Origin: Myxococcales bacterium
GTDB lineage: Bacteria; Myxococcota_A; Polyangia; Palsa-1104; JAEUJZ01
NCBI GenBank assembly: GCA_016794465.1
Contig: JAEUKA010000111.1
Span: 186,001 to 250,000 of the forward strand
Length of the DNA: 64,000 bases
Direction: 5' to 3'
Shown here: in pieces, positions 7,098 through 16,802 of the stretch
Position numbering within the stretch: position 1 is the stretch's first letter
Layout of the letters: each line of letters starts with the position of its first letter
The notes under the pieces: model-generated
Seen by the model: only the letters and a program-made list of their open reading frames with translations
What the model was told of the DNA's origin: nothing
Databases searched by the model: none
Made by a program: the position numbers and the translations under genes

Positions 7098-8501
7098 ATG
7101 TCTACGCCCAGCCTCGCCTGCTCGCAGGCCCTCGCAGTGTTTGAAAAGCAGCATCCCGAGTACCTCGAAGATCTCTGCAAGTTGGTACGCATTCCGTCGG
7201 TGAGCTTCGACGGCTTTCCACCCGAAGAGGTCGAGCGGAGCGCGCAAGCAACAGCCGATCTCCTGACGGCTCGTGGCTTCGAGAACGTGCAGATCCTCAA
7301 GCTGCCGGGGGTGCATCCCTACGTGTATGGCGACTACCTGCATGCGCCGGGGAAGCCGACGGTGCTGCTCTATGCGCATCACGATGTGCAGCCGGCTGGC
7401 GATGCGGATGCGTGGGCGACGTTGCCGTTTGAGCCGACGATGCGCAACGGTCGCTTGTTTGGGCGCGGCACTGCCGACGACAAAGCGGGGATTGTCGTGC
7501 ACAGCTCGGCGCTGCATTCGTATCTTTCCGCCGGGCAGAAGCCGCCGGTCAACCTCAAGGTGCTGATCGAAGGCGAAGAAGAGATTGGCTCGGGCAACCT
7601 GGGCGACTTCATCGAGAAGCACCTCGACTTGCTGAAGGCCGACGTGATGGTGCTGACTGACACCAACAACTTCGATGTCGGGGTGCCGTCGATTACCACC
7701 AGCCTGCGCGGCCTCGTCACCGTCGAAGTCGAGGTCACTTCGCTGCGGCAGTCGGTTCACTCGGGAATGTGGGGCGGGCCGCTGCCTGACGCGGGCCTGG
7801 CGCTGACCAAGATCCTGGCGTCGCTGGTCGATGAAAATGGGCGGATCGCGATCCCGGGCATCTACGACAAAGTTCGGCCGCTCAGCGACGTAGAGCGGCA
7901 GAGCATGAACTGCCTTCCGTACACGATGGAGCAGTTCCGCAACCAGGCCGGACTGCTCGAGTGTGTGCCGACGCTGCCCGCTTGCGGAGAAAATCCCTGG
8001 GCGATGATCTGGCGCGAGCCTTCGCTTTCGATCAACGCCGTCGAGGTATCGAACCGTCGCGACGCGCGCAACATCATCAACGGTACCGCCTGGGCCTGCG
8101 TCGGCATTCGCCTGGTTCCCGACATGGACGCAGATGAGGTGGCGGCAGCGCTGACGGCGCACCTCCAGGCCAGTGCTCCGTACGGTGTCCAGGTCAAGGT
8201 CACCACCCGAGGCGCCAAGGGTCCGTGGTTCACATCGCCCGAGCATCCCGCGTTTGGTGCTGCGCTGCGTGCGCTCGAGGCTGGGTATGGTCGCGCGCCG
8301 GTGCTTATCGGCTGTGGCGGCTCGATTGGCTTTGTCGGTCCGCTGTCCGAAAAGCTCGGTGGTGTGCCGGCGCTGCTCGTCGGTGTTGAAGATCCCTTCA
8401 CCAACGCACACTCGGAAAACGAGAGCATGTGCGTCGCCGACTTCTACAGCTGCATTCGCGGCCAGATCAACCTCTTCGACGAGCTGGCGCGGCTGCCGTA
8501 G
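7098..8501 (+). CDS. M20 family metallopeptidase (dipeptidase/ArgE/DapE type)
   Basis: A 467-residue cytosolic M20 peptidase. The two-zinc ligand set is visible: YAHHDVQPAG (His), GRGTADDKAG (bridging Asp), EGEEEIGS (catalytic Glu and a zinc Glu), and AHSENES near the C-terminus (His). The lid or dimerisation domain covers about residues 200-350. Family members cleave dipeptides or deacylate amino acids; the insert length fits the carnosinase/dipeptidase-like subgroup rather than DapE. The ATG at 7098 has an AAGGAG 14 nt upstream, longer than usual. It converges with the acyl-CoA dehydrogenase gene with a 44-bp gap. Confidence 0.88.
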   Translation: MSTPSLACSQALAVFEKQHPEYLEDLCKLVRIPSVSFDGFPPEEVERSAQATADLLTARGFENVQILKLPGVHPYVYGDYLHAPGKPTVLLYAHHDVQPAGDADAWATLPFEPTMRNGRLFGRGTADDKAGIVVHSSALHSYLSAGQKPPVNLKVLIEGEEEIGSGNLGDFIEKHLDLLKADVMVLTDTNNFDVGVPSITTSLRGLVTVEVEVTSLRQSVHSGMWGGPLPDAGLALTKILASLVDENGRIAIPGIYDKVRPLSDVERQSMNCLPYTMEQFRNQAGLLECVPTLPACGENPWAMIWREPSLSINAVEVSNRRDARNIINGTAWACVGIRLVPDMDADEVAAALTAHLQASAPYGVQVKVTTRGAKGPWFTSPEHPAFGAALRALEAGYGRAPVLIGCGGSIGFVGPLSEKLGGVPALLVGVEDPFTNAHSENESMCVADFYSCIRGQINLFDELARLP

Positions 8502-8545
8502 CGCACTCGGAGTCACGGGCCCAGTCGGCAGCGTGACGGGCGGCG

Positions 8546-9697
8546 TCAGTAACCTTCGGCCTGGGCGATGATCTCGTTCATGATCTCGCGGGTGCCGCCG
8601 CCAATCGGGTAGAGCCGGGCGTCGCGATACAGCCGCTCGACGATGCACTCGCGCATGTAGCCGAGCCCGCCGTGAATTTGCACCGCTTGGTCGACGACAA
8701 AGCTGCACATGTCGGTCGCGGTGTTCTTGCACATCGCCAGCTGACTCATGACCACTTCGCCGCGCTGACAACGAATCGCTGACTCTCCGACGAAGGCCCG
8801 CGCTGCCCAGAGCTGCGTCGCCATGTCGGCGAGCTTGTGCCGAATGACCTGATGACGCGACAGCGGCTTGCCAAACGTCGTGCGGAGCTTGGCGAAGGCC
8901 ACCGACTCGTCATAGGCCAGCTGCGCGATCGCGACACACTGCGCCGCCAGCAGCAGCCGCTCGGCTGCGAAGTTGCGGATGATGGCGAAAAACGCGCTGC
9001 CCTCGTCGCCCAGACGGTTCGCGAGCGGAACCTGACAGTCGGCAAAGGACAGCTCGGCGGTGTCCGAGGCCGACCAGCCCATCTTGCTTAGCTTCCGACT
9101 TGGTGAAAACCCCGGAAGGTCCCGCTCGACGACGAGCAGCGACAGTCCGAGGTGCCGCCGGCTGCGGTCGGGATCGGTGCGCACCGCCGTGACGATGACA
9201 TCGGCGCGACAGCCAGAGGTGATGTAGAGCTTGCTGCCGTTTACGACATAGCGATCCTCGACGCGCTCTGCCATCGTCTGGAGCGCTGCCACGTCGCTGC
9301 CGCCGCCCGGCTCGGTAATCGCCAGCGCCGACACCCACTCGCCCGCCAGAACCTTCGTCACGTAGCGCTGTTTTTGCGCCTCGCTGCCCAGGAGCAGAAT
9401 CGGCGGCAGGGCAATCAGGTGGCTGCCGAGTCCAACCGCCGTTCCGACCGAGCGTCCGTGGAGCGTCAGCGCTTCACTGGCGACAATCTGGTGGGTGATG
9501 TCGCCGCCGCTGCCGCCGTACTCGACGGGAAAGCCGATGCCAAGGACGCCGGCTGCCGCTGCTGCCGGGTACAGCTCGCGGGGAAACTCGGCTGCTTCTT
9601 CCCAAGCTTGGGCATGTGGGGAAATGGCCGACTCGGCAAAGCGAGCGACCTGTGCGCGCAGCGCGGCGTGCTCCTCACTCTCAAATAGGTAGGGCAT
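8546..9697 (-). CDS. Acyl-CoA dehydrogenase
   Basis: A 383-residue FAD-dependent acyl-CoA dehydrogenase of standard length. The three-part architecture is complete: helical N-domain (FESEEHAALRAQVARFAE), beta middle domain (ALAITEPGGGSDVAALQT, YVVNGSKLYITSG) and helical C-domain (TFGKPLSRHQVIRHKLADM, QIHGGLGYMRE, LYRDARLYPIGGGTREI). It oxidises acyl-CoA to trans-2-enoyl-CoA and passes electrons to ETF. Chain-length specificity cannot be read from the sequence. The ATG at 9695-9697 begins a typical N-terminus. It is divergent from the macroglobulin gene. Confidence 0.9.
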   Translation of the reverse strand: MPYLFESEEHAALRAQVARFAESAISPHAQAWEEAAEFPRELYPAAAAAGVLGIGFPVEYGGSGGDITHQIVASEALTLHGRSVGTAVGLGSHLIALPPILLLGSEAQKQRYVTKVLAGEWVSALAITEPGGGSDVAALQTMAERVEDRYVVNGSKLYITSGCRADVIVTAVRTDPDRSRRHLGLSLLVVERDLPGFSPSRKLSKMGWSASDTAELSFADCQVPLANRLGDEGSAFFAIIRNFAAERLLLAAQCVAIAQLAYDESVAFAKLRTTFGKPLSRHQVIRHKLADMATQLWAARAFVGESAIRCQRGEVVMSQLAMCKNTATDMCSFVVDQAVQIHGGLGYMRECIVERLYRDARLYPIGGGTREIMNEIIAQAEGY

Positions 9698-9815
9698 TGG
9701 TGGAGCATACGCGTGCGAATCGGCCTGAGCAAACCGGCGAATTTGTAGCTTAAGTTACGCTTGCAATCACGTAGAATGCTTCTGCTTGGGGGATCGTTGC
9801 GCATCGTCGCGTCAT

Positions 9816-12800
9816 GTGGACGGGGCGGCTAAAAAGCTCTGGGGGCTGCTGTCTGCGGTGATGTTTTTCGCTGCCTGTCACGGTGAGCGAAATGGCAATA
9901 GCCCGTCGGCCAAGCCGCCAAAGCCCGCGCATATCCTCGAATCGATTGGGCCGGAAAGCAGCTCGCAGCGGCCTCGTCCGCCGGTGACAAACGCTGCGCC
10001 GCTGCGCATCTTGGGCCACGGTCCGCAGGGTCGCACCGATTCCCACGCGACGGTATTTGTTCGCTTCAACCAGCCGGTAGCGCCGACCGATAGCGAGCGG
10101 AATCCGACGCTCAGCATCGATCCCAGTGTGCCGGGGCGGACCTACTTTGCCAGCCCGGATCTGCTGGTGTTCGAGCCGTCGCAGCCGCTTCCCTTGGCAC
10201 GGCGCTTCAATGTCCTTCTGCGCGGGCGGATCGACTCGTATGACGGTGCGTCGCACAGCGAGCCGCTGAGCTGGTCGTTCGAGACGGCACCGCCGCAGGT
10301 TCGCTTCTTTCTTTTGCCTCGGCGGAGTCCCGACGACCCGCAGCCGCGCACTGATCCGGTGCTGATGGCCGTCGACCAGCCCACCACGATCGAGGAGCTG
10401 AGCAGTCATCTCGTCGCCCATGCGGTGCCACTGCTTGGTACGGTGCGGCCGAGTCGCTCGCTGTCTACACAGCTTGTTCGGGCCAGTGAAGCCGAGCGCA
10501 AGCGCTTCGAGGTGCCGGACAAAGAAGTGTCGCCGGACCGCCTGTTTTCGATTGTGCCCGTCGGTGGTTGGCCAAGTGGAAGCCAAGTCACGCTGACAAT
10601 AGGCAAGGGGCTGCGCGGCCTGCAAGGTCCGCTCCCGACGGATACCCAGAGCTCGGTGCGCTTTCAGACGCCCCAGGTTCTTTCCGTCGAGCAGCTGACC
10701 TGTACGGCCAAGACGCCGTGCACCATTGAGTCGGTGGCGCTCAAGTTCAGCGCGCCGATTACCAAGCAGCAGACGCGCTATATCCGGGTCGCGCCCCAGC
10801 CGGCGTCGTACTCGGTGGAGCTGGTGTTACCCGACGGTGAAGGCATGAGCCAGCAGGTGCTGCTTCATGGCCACTTCCGTCCCGACCTTCAGTATCGCAT
10901 TGACATTTCCGGTGAGCTGTCGGATCGCCATCACCAGCGACTTGGGAAGCCGGTAAGCCTGCGACCGATGTTTGCGCGGGCACCGATGCTGCGCTGGGCT
11001 CAGACGGGCGGTACGCTGCCGGCGTCGGGACGACTGACCGTGGGGCTGGAGAGTCGCTTTGTCAAAGCGGTCAGTGTGCGCGCGGTGGTGCTGGAGCCCG
11101 AGATCCTGGTCGGTCTGTCCGGCAAGACCGGCAGCGACCTGACGTGGCCTAGCCGAGATCGACTGGCGCGACTGAACTGGCCCGATTCTTCGACGGGACA
11201 AACGCACAAGCAGGTGACACTGACGCCAGCCGGACCGACGGCTTGGGCCTCTGCCGAGATCGATCTGCGCGAGCTGCTCGGCGAGGTTCGGGGCGCGGTG
11301 CTCCTCGAAGCAAAGGTGACCGAGCTTACGCCCGGTGGTGGTGAGAAGCTGCCGCCGCCGGTGCTGATCTTGGTGCGGGTGACCGACCTGGGACCGCTGC
11401 TCCTGACGGGGGCGAATCGCTCGCTGCTTTATCTGACCAAGCTGTCCTCGGGGCAGCCGGTGGTCGGGGCCGAGATCCATCAGTACTCGCCGGGTCGGGA
11501 GCCGCTGCTGATGGGCCGCACGGATGCCACCGGTCTTTTGTCGCTGCCGGGTCTGTTCGAGTGGGCCGAGCGCTCGCCCGCGTCGCTGCTTTCGGTCACC
11601 GAGCCATCGTCCAAAGATCGGGCGTATCTGCCGCCGGATGGCCGGGTGTCGTCTCTGCAAAAGAATGCGGCGCCGGGACTGACGCCGGGTGAAGAGGTGC
11701 GAGCGATGGTGATGTCGGAGCGCCGTACCTACGGACCCGACGACAACATTCGCGTGCTCGGGGTGGCGCTGATTGATACCGCTGGAACCAAGAGCGGGAC
11801 GCGGCTCTTGCCCGAGGGCACGCCGGTACAGATCGAGCTGGTCGATGAGTTCCGCCAGATCGTGACCTCGGCGGAGTCGAAGACCACCCGTGAGGGGAAG
11901 TTTTTCACCGAGCTGAAGATTCCCGCCGGGACGCCGATTGGTGGGTACGCCATTGTGGCGCAGGTGTTGGGTGAGACGACCCAAGCGCGGGTCTTTATTG
12001 AAGAGACGCGGCGGCCCGAGTTTTCGGTGGCGGCGATGTCGATTCCCGGCGATGTGATTGCCGGTACTCGGCCAACGGTGCGTGTGACGGCGGACTATTC
12101 CTACGGTGGATTGGTGCGCATTCGCAAAGCCGCCTACCAGCAGCGCTGCCACGCCATTCGCTTTCGTCCACCGGGGCTGCCTTCATCGTGGGATGTCGGC
12201 AGTCGTCCACCGGGCGAGGCAGGCGACCGAGGCACCACCGGCTTTGTTGATGTGCCGCTGTCGAGCGGGGATCGTCCGCCGCCGATAGGAATCTTGGAGT
12301 TTGCGCCGCCGTCGCAGCACGCGATTCCCGAGTTTGCCAGTCGCTGTCAGGTTGCGGCGATGATCGCGGACGATGCCTTCCAGCGCTCGGGGTCGCAGAC
12401 CGAGTACGTCGTGCATCCAGCGCGCTACTATCTGGCGACGCAGCCACCGACCAAGCAAGCGCGGACCGGCGATGTCATCAAGCTGCCGGTGCGGGCCCTG
12501 TTTTACGATGGTGCGCGGCTGTCCGCGCCGGGGGTCAAAGTCACCATCGAGCGGCGCGCCAGTGTCCCGGTCTATCGCAGCGAGCGCGGCGTCGAGGTCC
12601 TGGTCCGTCACGAGCAGAAGCGAGAGCCGGTCCACAGCTGCACCCTCGATCTGCCCAATACCGGCGCTGATCCAGAGTGTGTCTTCACGGCCAACTTCGT
12701 TGGTGATTACGATGTCACGCTGCGGGGAGCTGGCGGCGCGGATACCACCGGGGCGGTGACGCGGACCTCGTTTTCCGTGCTGCCCAGCGGAAGTGCGGTT

Positions 12801-15773
12801 GCCGTCGTGGCGCAGAAGACCGTCTTGGATCGGCTCTATATCGAAACCGGTCAAGAGATGGTCAAGCAGCACTCGACTTTGCACGTCTCGGTGCGCGCTC
12901 CCCGTGGCGTCGAGCGAGGCCTGCTCTTGGCCGAGCGCAACGGCCTGCGCGAGCACGTGGTCCTGACCTTCCGAGACGGTGTCGCTCACCACGAGCTGCC
13001 TACGGACGACTCCTGGGTGGCCGGCGTCAAGCTGCGGGCGTTTGCGGTCTACAGTGCGCCCGGTGGGCAGCAGGCGCTGCTCGAAGCCCAAGCCAACGTC
13101 CGAGGCGAAACCGACATGCTGCGGCTGCGGGTAAACATCGATGCGCCGAAAGAAGCAGGTCCCCGCGCTCAGGTTCCGATCACCGTTCGGGTGAGCGACC
13201 GCGCGTCCGGAGCGCCGGTGGCAGGAGCACGTGTCTCGCTGTGGGCCGTCGATGAAGCGGCGATGGACTTTACCCAGGCGATGGTGACCCCGGATCGTCT
13301 GTCGCAGGGGTTTGTGAGTCACTTCCTTCCCCACAATCGGATCGAAACCAGTCGTCGCGACTCCTTTGCCACGCTGCAAAGACCGTACGTTCGTCAGCTC
13401 AAAGAGCCGTGGCTGCCCGCAAGCCGCGACGGCGAGGATGCGACGGCCAGCGGTGGCAGTGCTCAGCTCTCGCGGGAGCCAGTCGACAACAGTCCGGTCG
13501 CACTCGATGCCAGAAATGACATCATGGCCACGCCGCTGTTCCTGGCTGACCTGCCCACCGGGCCCGATGGCAAGCTGGTGGCGACGTTGCCGCTACCCGA
13601 CAGCCTGACGACCTTTCGGGTGTTTGCAGTGGTGACCGCGCCGATGTCTGACCACATAAGTCCAGGCTGTTTTGGCGCCTCCGATGCGCGGGTGCGAGTG
13701 ACTGCGCCCATGGTCCTGCGAGCGGCGATTCCGCGTCTGCTGCGACCGGGCGATCGAGCCGAGGTCACGGCGATGGTGCAGAACCACACCAACTTGCGCG
13801 GCAACCTGCAGGTCAAGGCGCGGCTCAAGTTCGACGGCTTGCTCGCGCCGCTGACCCTGCTCTCTGCGCCCACGGTCGAGCAGTCGATGGACCGCAACGT
13901 GCCGGCCCGCATTCCGATCGAAGTCCAGGGCAACCACGCTGGCACCGCCGAGATCGAGCTGTCTGCTTCGTTCGTCCCGACCAGTCGAACCGCCAAAAAA
14001 GATGTCTTTACGGACTTGGTGCGGCTGCCGATTGTGGTCGAGCAAGAGCGCACCCAGGTCGAGCGTGCGGTGCACTACGGCGTACTACACGACAGCGGTG
14101 CGGTGATGATTCCGCTGCACATTCCCAGCAGCGCCTTGCCTGCCCCAGGTGGCATCGCGGTGTCGATGTCGGCTTCGGGTCTGGTCCAGATCGAGGACGA
14201 CGCCCGCATGCTCGTTGGCTCGCCCCATCGATCTTTGGAGCACGGCGCGTCCCGACTGATTCCTGCGGTGGTGGTGCCTGAGCTATTCCGAGGTCCCAGC
14301 TCGCCGATTGCCGATGTCAAGAGCTTCGTCCAGCAGTCGGTGCAGCGGCTGCTCGGCCAGCAGCTGTATCACGGCGGCTTCGGGTTCTGGCCCGATGACC
14401 AGCGCGCGCATCCGTTCGGCTCGGCGTATGCGACCTGGGTGCTGTACATGGCCAGCCAAGCCGGTCATCCCGTGCCCGCTGACTCGTTGCAGCGTGCCAT
14501 CGCGTATCTACAGCGGCTCCTCGGTCCGCCGCAGCCGGGACGGGAACATCAGCTGCTGGAGCCCGTGTCGATCAGTCAGGCCATCGGGCTCGCACGACAA
14601 GAAGCGGATCAGCCGGGCTCGACCGTGGCGCCGCTCTCGCTCGATTACTTTGATCAGACCCAGCGCGCCTTGGTTGCCTTTGTCCTCGCCGAGCTGGGCC
14701 AGCCGGTGCCGGAAGCGCACCACTTGCTGTTTATCCAGCGCACCGCGCTGCCGCTGTTTGCTCGGGCGCTGCTGCTCATGGCCGTGCACCGTACTGCGTC
14801 CGACGATCTGCGGGTGGCGACGCTGACCGAGGAGCTTCTCTCCACCATCACCGTAGGCGAGCGAACCGCCCAGGTGCGCGAGCAGCTGCCTTACAACCTG
14901 GATGCGCTGTTTCAGTCGCCGGCCCGGACCCAGGCGGTGGTGCTGATGGCGCTGCTGCGCGTCATGCCCAAACATCCCAGCTTGATCAAGCTGACGCGCG
15001 GGCTGCTCGCCGAAAGAGTCCAAGGGACGTGGAAGAGCTCGCAGGACAGTGCGTGGGCTCTGCTCGCGCTGCGGGACTACACCCGCCTGCATCCGGTCGA
15101 AGGGCACGACTTGGTGGGCGGCGCGTGGCTGCTCGATGAACAGCTGATGGTTGCTCGGATGCCGACGCCGCAGTCACCGCCACAGCGGGTCGAGTGGCCG
15201 CTGACCCGTTCGCTGTCGCTTTTGCCTCCCGAAGAAGGTCGTCAGCCGCTGTTCGAGCTGCCGGTGGTGGTCCAGCGCCACGGAAGCGGCACCATGCACT
15301 ATCGGGTCGGTCTGGAATGGACGACGCCCAAGCTTCAGAACAGCTCCTACGCCCAGGGCATCAAGTGGCGGCGCGCGCTGCGGACAGCGGCAGGAGCCCT
15401 GCAAAAGAATGGCTCGCTGCTGGCCGGCGAAGCAGTTGCCATGGACATCGATCTGTCCTGTCAGCAGCCGGTTCACCACTTGGTGCTCGACATTCCGCTG
15501 CCTGCCGGGCTTGAAGCAGTCTTGCGAGAAGGGGCGGCGAGCAGCTCGGCAGCACTGGCGGGTCCGCGCAGTCGCCTGATTTCCTTTGAAGAGATTCGCC
15601 GCGACCGGGTGCTGATCTACTTCGACGCGCTCCCGGCTGGCGACCATGAGCACACGCTCCAGCTCCGCTCCACGACCGCCGGCCGCTATCAAGTCCCCCC
15701 CGCGCGCGCCGCCGCTCTCTACGAGCCCGGCCTACAAGGCAGCACCGACAGCATCGACATCTGGGTCCACTAA
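9816..15773 (+). CDS. Alpha-2-macroglobulin family lipoprotein lacking the thioester
   Basis: A very large predicted periplasmic lipoprotein (about 1,985 residues from GTG 9816; a TTG at 9786 is the alternative). Either start gives a hydrophobic signal with lipobox FFAAC. An SbsA/Big_5-like Ig domain follows near the N-terminus (VFVRFNQPVAP, FEPSQPLPLARRFNVLL), then a run of macroglobulin domains, VSLWAVDEA, LPDSLTTFRVFAVV, and a helical toroid domain (HGGFGFWPDD). Bacterial macroglobulins trap proteases in the periplasm. At the position of the family CLEQ thioester the sequence is SLEH (14232-14243), so covalent trapping is not expected; this resembles the YfaS-like, thioester-free class. 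No pbpC partner lies alongside. Confidence 0.88.
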   Translation: MDGAAKKLWGLLSAVMFFAACHGERNGNSPSAKPPKPAHILESIGPESSSQRPRPPVTNAAPLRILGHGPQGRTDSHATVFVRFNQPVAPTDSERNPTLSIDPSVPGRTYFASPDLLVFEPSQPLPLARRFNVLLRGRIDSYDGASHSEPLSWSFETAPPQVRFFLLPRRSPDDPQPRTDPVLMAVDQPTTIEELSSHLVAHAVPLLGTVRPSRSLSTQLVRASEAERKRFEVPDKEVSPDRLFSIVPVGGWPSGSQVTLTIGKGLRGLQGPLPTDTQSSVRFQTPQVLSVEQLTCTAKTPCTIESVALKFSAPITKQQTRYIRVAPQPASYSVELVLPDGEGMSQQVLLHGHFRPDLQYRIDISGELSDRHHQRLGKPVSLRPMFARAPMLRWAQTGGTLPASGRLTVGLESRFVKAVSVRAVVLEPEILVGLSGKTGSDLTWPSRDRLARLNWPDSSTGQTHKQVTLTPAGPTAWASAEIDLRELLGEVRGAVLLEAKVTELTPGGGEKLPPPVLILVRVTDLGPLLLTGANRSLLYLTKLSSGQPVVGAEIHQYSPGREPLLMGRTDATGLLSLPGLFEWAERSPASLLSVTEPSSKDRAYLPPDGRVSSLQKNAAPGLTPGEEVRAMVMSERRTYGPDDNIRVLGVALIDTAGTKSGTRLLPEGTPVQIELVDEFRQIVTSAESKTTREGKFFTELKIPAGTPIGGYAIVAQVLGETTQARVFIEETRRPEFSVAAMSIPGDVIAGTRPTVRVTADYSYGGLVRIRKAAYQQRCHAIRFRPPGLPSSWDVGSRPPGEAGDRGTTGFVDVPLSSGDRPPPIGILEFAPPSQHAIPEFASRCQVAAMIADDAFQRSGSQTEYVVHPARYYLATQPPTKQARTGDVIKLPVRALFYDGARLSAPGVKVTIERRASVPVYRSERGVEVLVRHEQKREPVHSCTLDLPNTGADPECVFTANFVGDYDVTLRGAGGADTTGAVTRTSFSVLPSGSAVAVVAQKTVLDRLYIETGQEMVKQHSTLHVSVRAPRGVERGLLLAERNGLREHVVLTFRDGVAHHELPTDDSWVAGVKLRAFAVYSAPGGQQALLEAQANVRGETDMLRLRVNIDAPKEAGPRAQVPITVRVSDRASGAPVAGARVSLWAVDEAAMDFTQAMVTPDRLSQGFVSHFLPHNRIETSRRDSFATLQRPYVRQLKEPWLPASRDGEDATASGGSAQLSREPVDNSPVALDARNDIMATPLFLADLPTGPDGKLVATLPLPDSLTTFRVFAVVTAPMSDHISPGCFGASDARVRVTAPMVLRAAIPRLLRPGDRAEVTAMVQNHTNLRGNLQVKARLKFDGLLAPLTLLSAPTVEQSMDRNVPARIPIEVQGNHAGTAEIELSASFVPTSRTAKKDVFTDLVRLPIVVEQERTQVERAVHYGVLHDSGAVMIPLHIPSSALPAPGGIAVSMSASGLVQIEDDARMLVGSPHRSLEHGASRLIPAVVVPELFRGPSSPIADVKSFVQQSVQRLLGQQLYHGGFGFWPDDQRAHPFGSAYATWVLYMASQAGHPVPADSLQRAIAYLQRLLGPPQPGREHQLLEPVSISQAIGLARQEADQPGSTVAPLSLDYFDQTQRALVAFVLAELGQPVPEAHHLLFIQRTALPLFARALLLMAVHRTASDDLRVATLTEELLSTITVGERTAQVREQLPYNLDALFQSPARTQAVVLMALLRVMPKHPSLIKLTRGLLAERVQGTWKSSQDSAWALLALRDYTRLHPVEGHDLVGGAWLLDEQLMVARMPTPQSPPQRVEWPLTRSLSLLPPEEGRQPLFELPVVVQRHGSGTMHYRVGLEWTTPKLQNSSYAQGIKWRRALRTAAGALQKNGSLLAGEAVAMDIDLSCQQPVHHLVLDIPLPAGLEAVLREGAASSSAALAGPRSRLISFEEIRRDRVLIYFDALPAGDHEHTLQLRSTTAGRYQVPPARAAALYEPGLQGSTDSIDIWVH

Positions 15774-15785
15774 CCCGCTCGGGGC

Positions 15786-16745
15786 CTAGCGGCGCAGGAG
15801 CTTGACGAGGCCGGCTCCGAGCTGCAGCACGCCGGTGATGATGGCGCCGTACGCAATCACGTAACGGCCCCCGAGCGGACTGACCGAGCTGTAGGTATAT
15901 GCGGTCACGCCAATGCCAATGACCAGCCACAGCGTCCCAAACAGGATGTGCTTGTAGGCAGCATCGGAATCAGCCGCCGCAGTGTCACTTTGGGCAGGGG
16001 CGGGCTGTCCGTCCGTTTCCTGCGCTGTCGTGAGCGCCGCCATCGTCGCCTTCAGCAGCCACAACAGCAGGCCCAGAAACAGCAGCACCAGCGGCTCTTG
16101 AATCACAAACATCAGCCACGGCGACCGCAGCGAGTTCAGCCCCAACATCTCCATCAGCGGATAGATCCCAACCCCCAGCGCTGCCGACGCAACCATCGAT
16201 CCCCACAGCCCCGCCCGCAGTGCGCTCTCCTGCTCGGTCACCACGCGATCCTGCGGCGCCGCCAGCGCTCGCAGACGCAGCACCGCTTCGATGATCAGCC
16301 CCCGCGCCGCCAGCGACAGCAGCAGCCGGATGAAGCCGACGTACATCATCAGCTGCCCAAAGAACAGCGCGTCTGACATCCCACGCCGATACAGCGGCAA
16401 CAGCAGCTGTCCCACTTGCGGAATCAGCAGCAGCAGCGTCGCAAGCTGCGCCCCTCGGATCAGCTGCCCCACCTGCTCCGATGGAGGTGTCCGCAAAAGC
16501 GACAGAAGCCCGATGAGCAGCAGCACTTGTGCGCCGATGCTCACCACCTGAAAGCCGGTCGAGAGCAGCTGGGGCAGAAACGACAGCGTGTGCAGACTGC
16601 GGCTGTCCGAATAGATCTGCTGCACCGTATACGCATGCCAAAGTCCGGACAGAATCGACACCACCAGCGTCATCACAAACGCCAGCTGCAGGGTCTCTAG
16701 TCCGCGAAGCTGAGACGCAAAGCGAGGCGAGGCAGAGCTTGTCAT
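15786..16745 (-). CDS. Polytopic membrane protein of unknown function
   Basis: A 319-residue protein with about seven or eight predicted TM segments (such as LAFVMTLVVSILSGLW, VVSIGAQVLLLIGLLSLL, LATLLLLIPQVGQLLLPL, LLFLGLLLWLL, GTLWLVIGIGVTAYTY) and a polar Q/A/D-rich loop near residues 235-255. I recognise no family or catalytic motif. The ATG at 16743-16745 follows AAGGAG by 9 nt. It lies 57 bp downstream of the PP2C-cNMP gene on the same strand and may be co-transcribed with it. Confidence 0.7.
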   Translation of the reverse strand: MTSSASPRFASQLRGLETLQLAFVMTLVVSILSGLWHAYTVQQIYSDSRSLHTLSFLPQLLSTGFQVVSIGAQVLLLIGLLSLLRTPPSEQVGQLIRGAQLATLLLLIPQVGQLLLPLYRRGMSDALFFGQLMMYVGFIRLLLSLAARGLIIEAVLRLRALAAPQDRVVTEQESALRAGLWGSMVASAALGVGIYPLMEMLGLNSLRSPWLMFVIQEPLVLLFLGLLLWLLKATMAALTTAQETDGQPAPAQSDTAAADSDAAYKHILFGTLWLVIGIGVTAYTYSSVSPLGGRYVIAYGAIITGVLQLGAGLVKLLRR

Positions 16746-16802
16746 CGGCAGAGACTCCTTGTGCGGGGGCTGTGGGTGCGGCTGCGGGTCCGGGGGATGG
16801 AC

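Noticed and set aside
6663..8771. 702-codon open frame on the minus strand
   Set aside because: It is antisense to the complete M20 peptidase gene and the tail of the hydrolase gene; its protein is R/H/A-rich with no domain, typical of an antisense shadow in GC-rich DNA.
10827..13379. Long minus-strand frames (441 and 398 codons)
   Set aside because: Both are antisense to the macroglobulin gene and have R/H/Q-rich composition without motifs.
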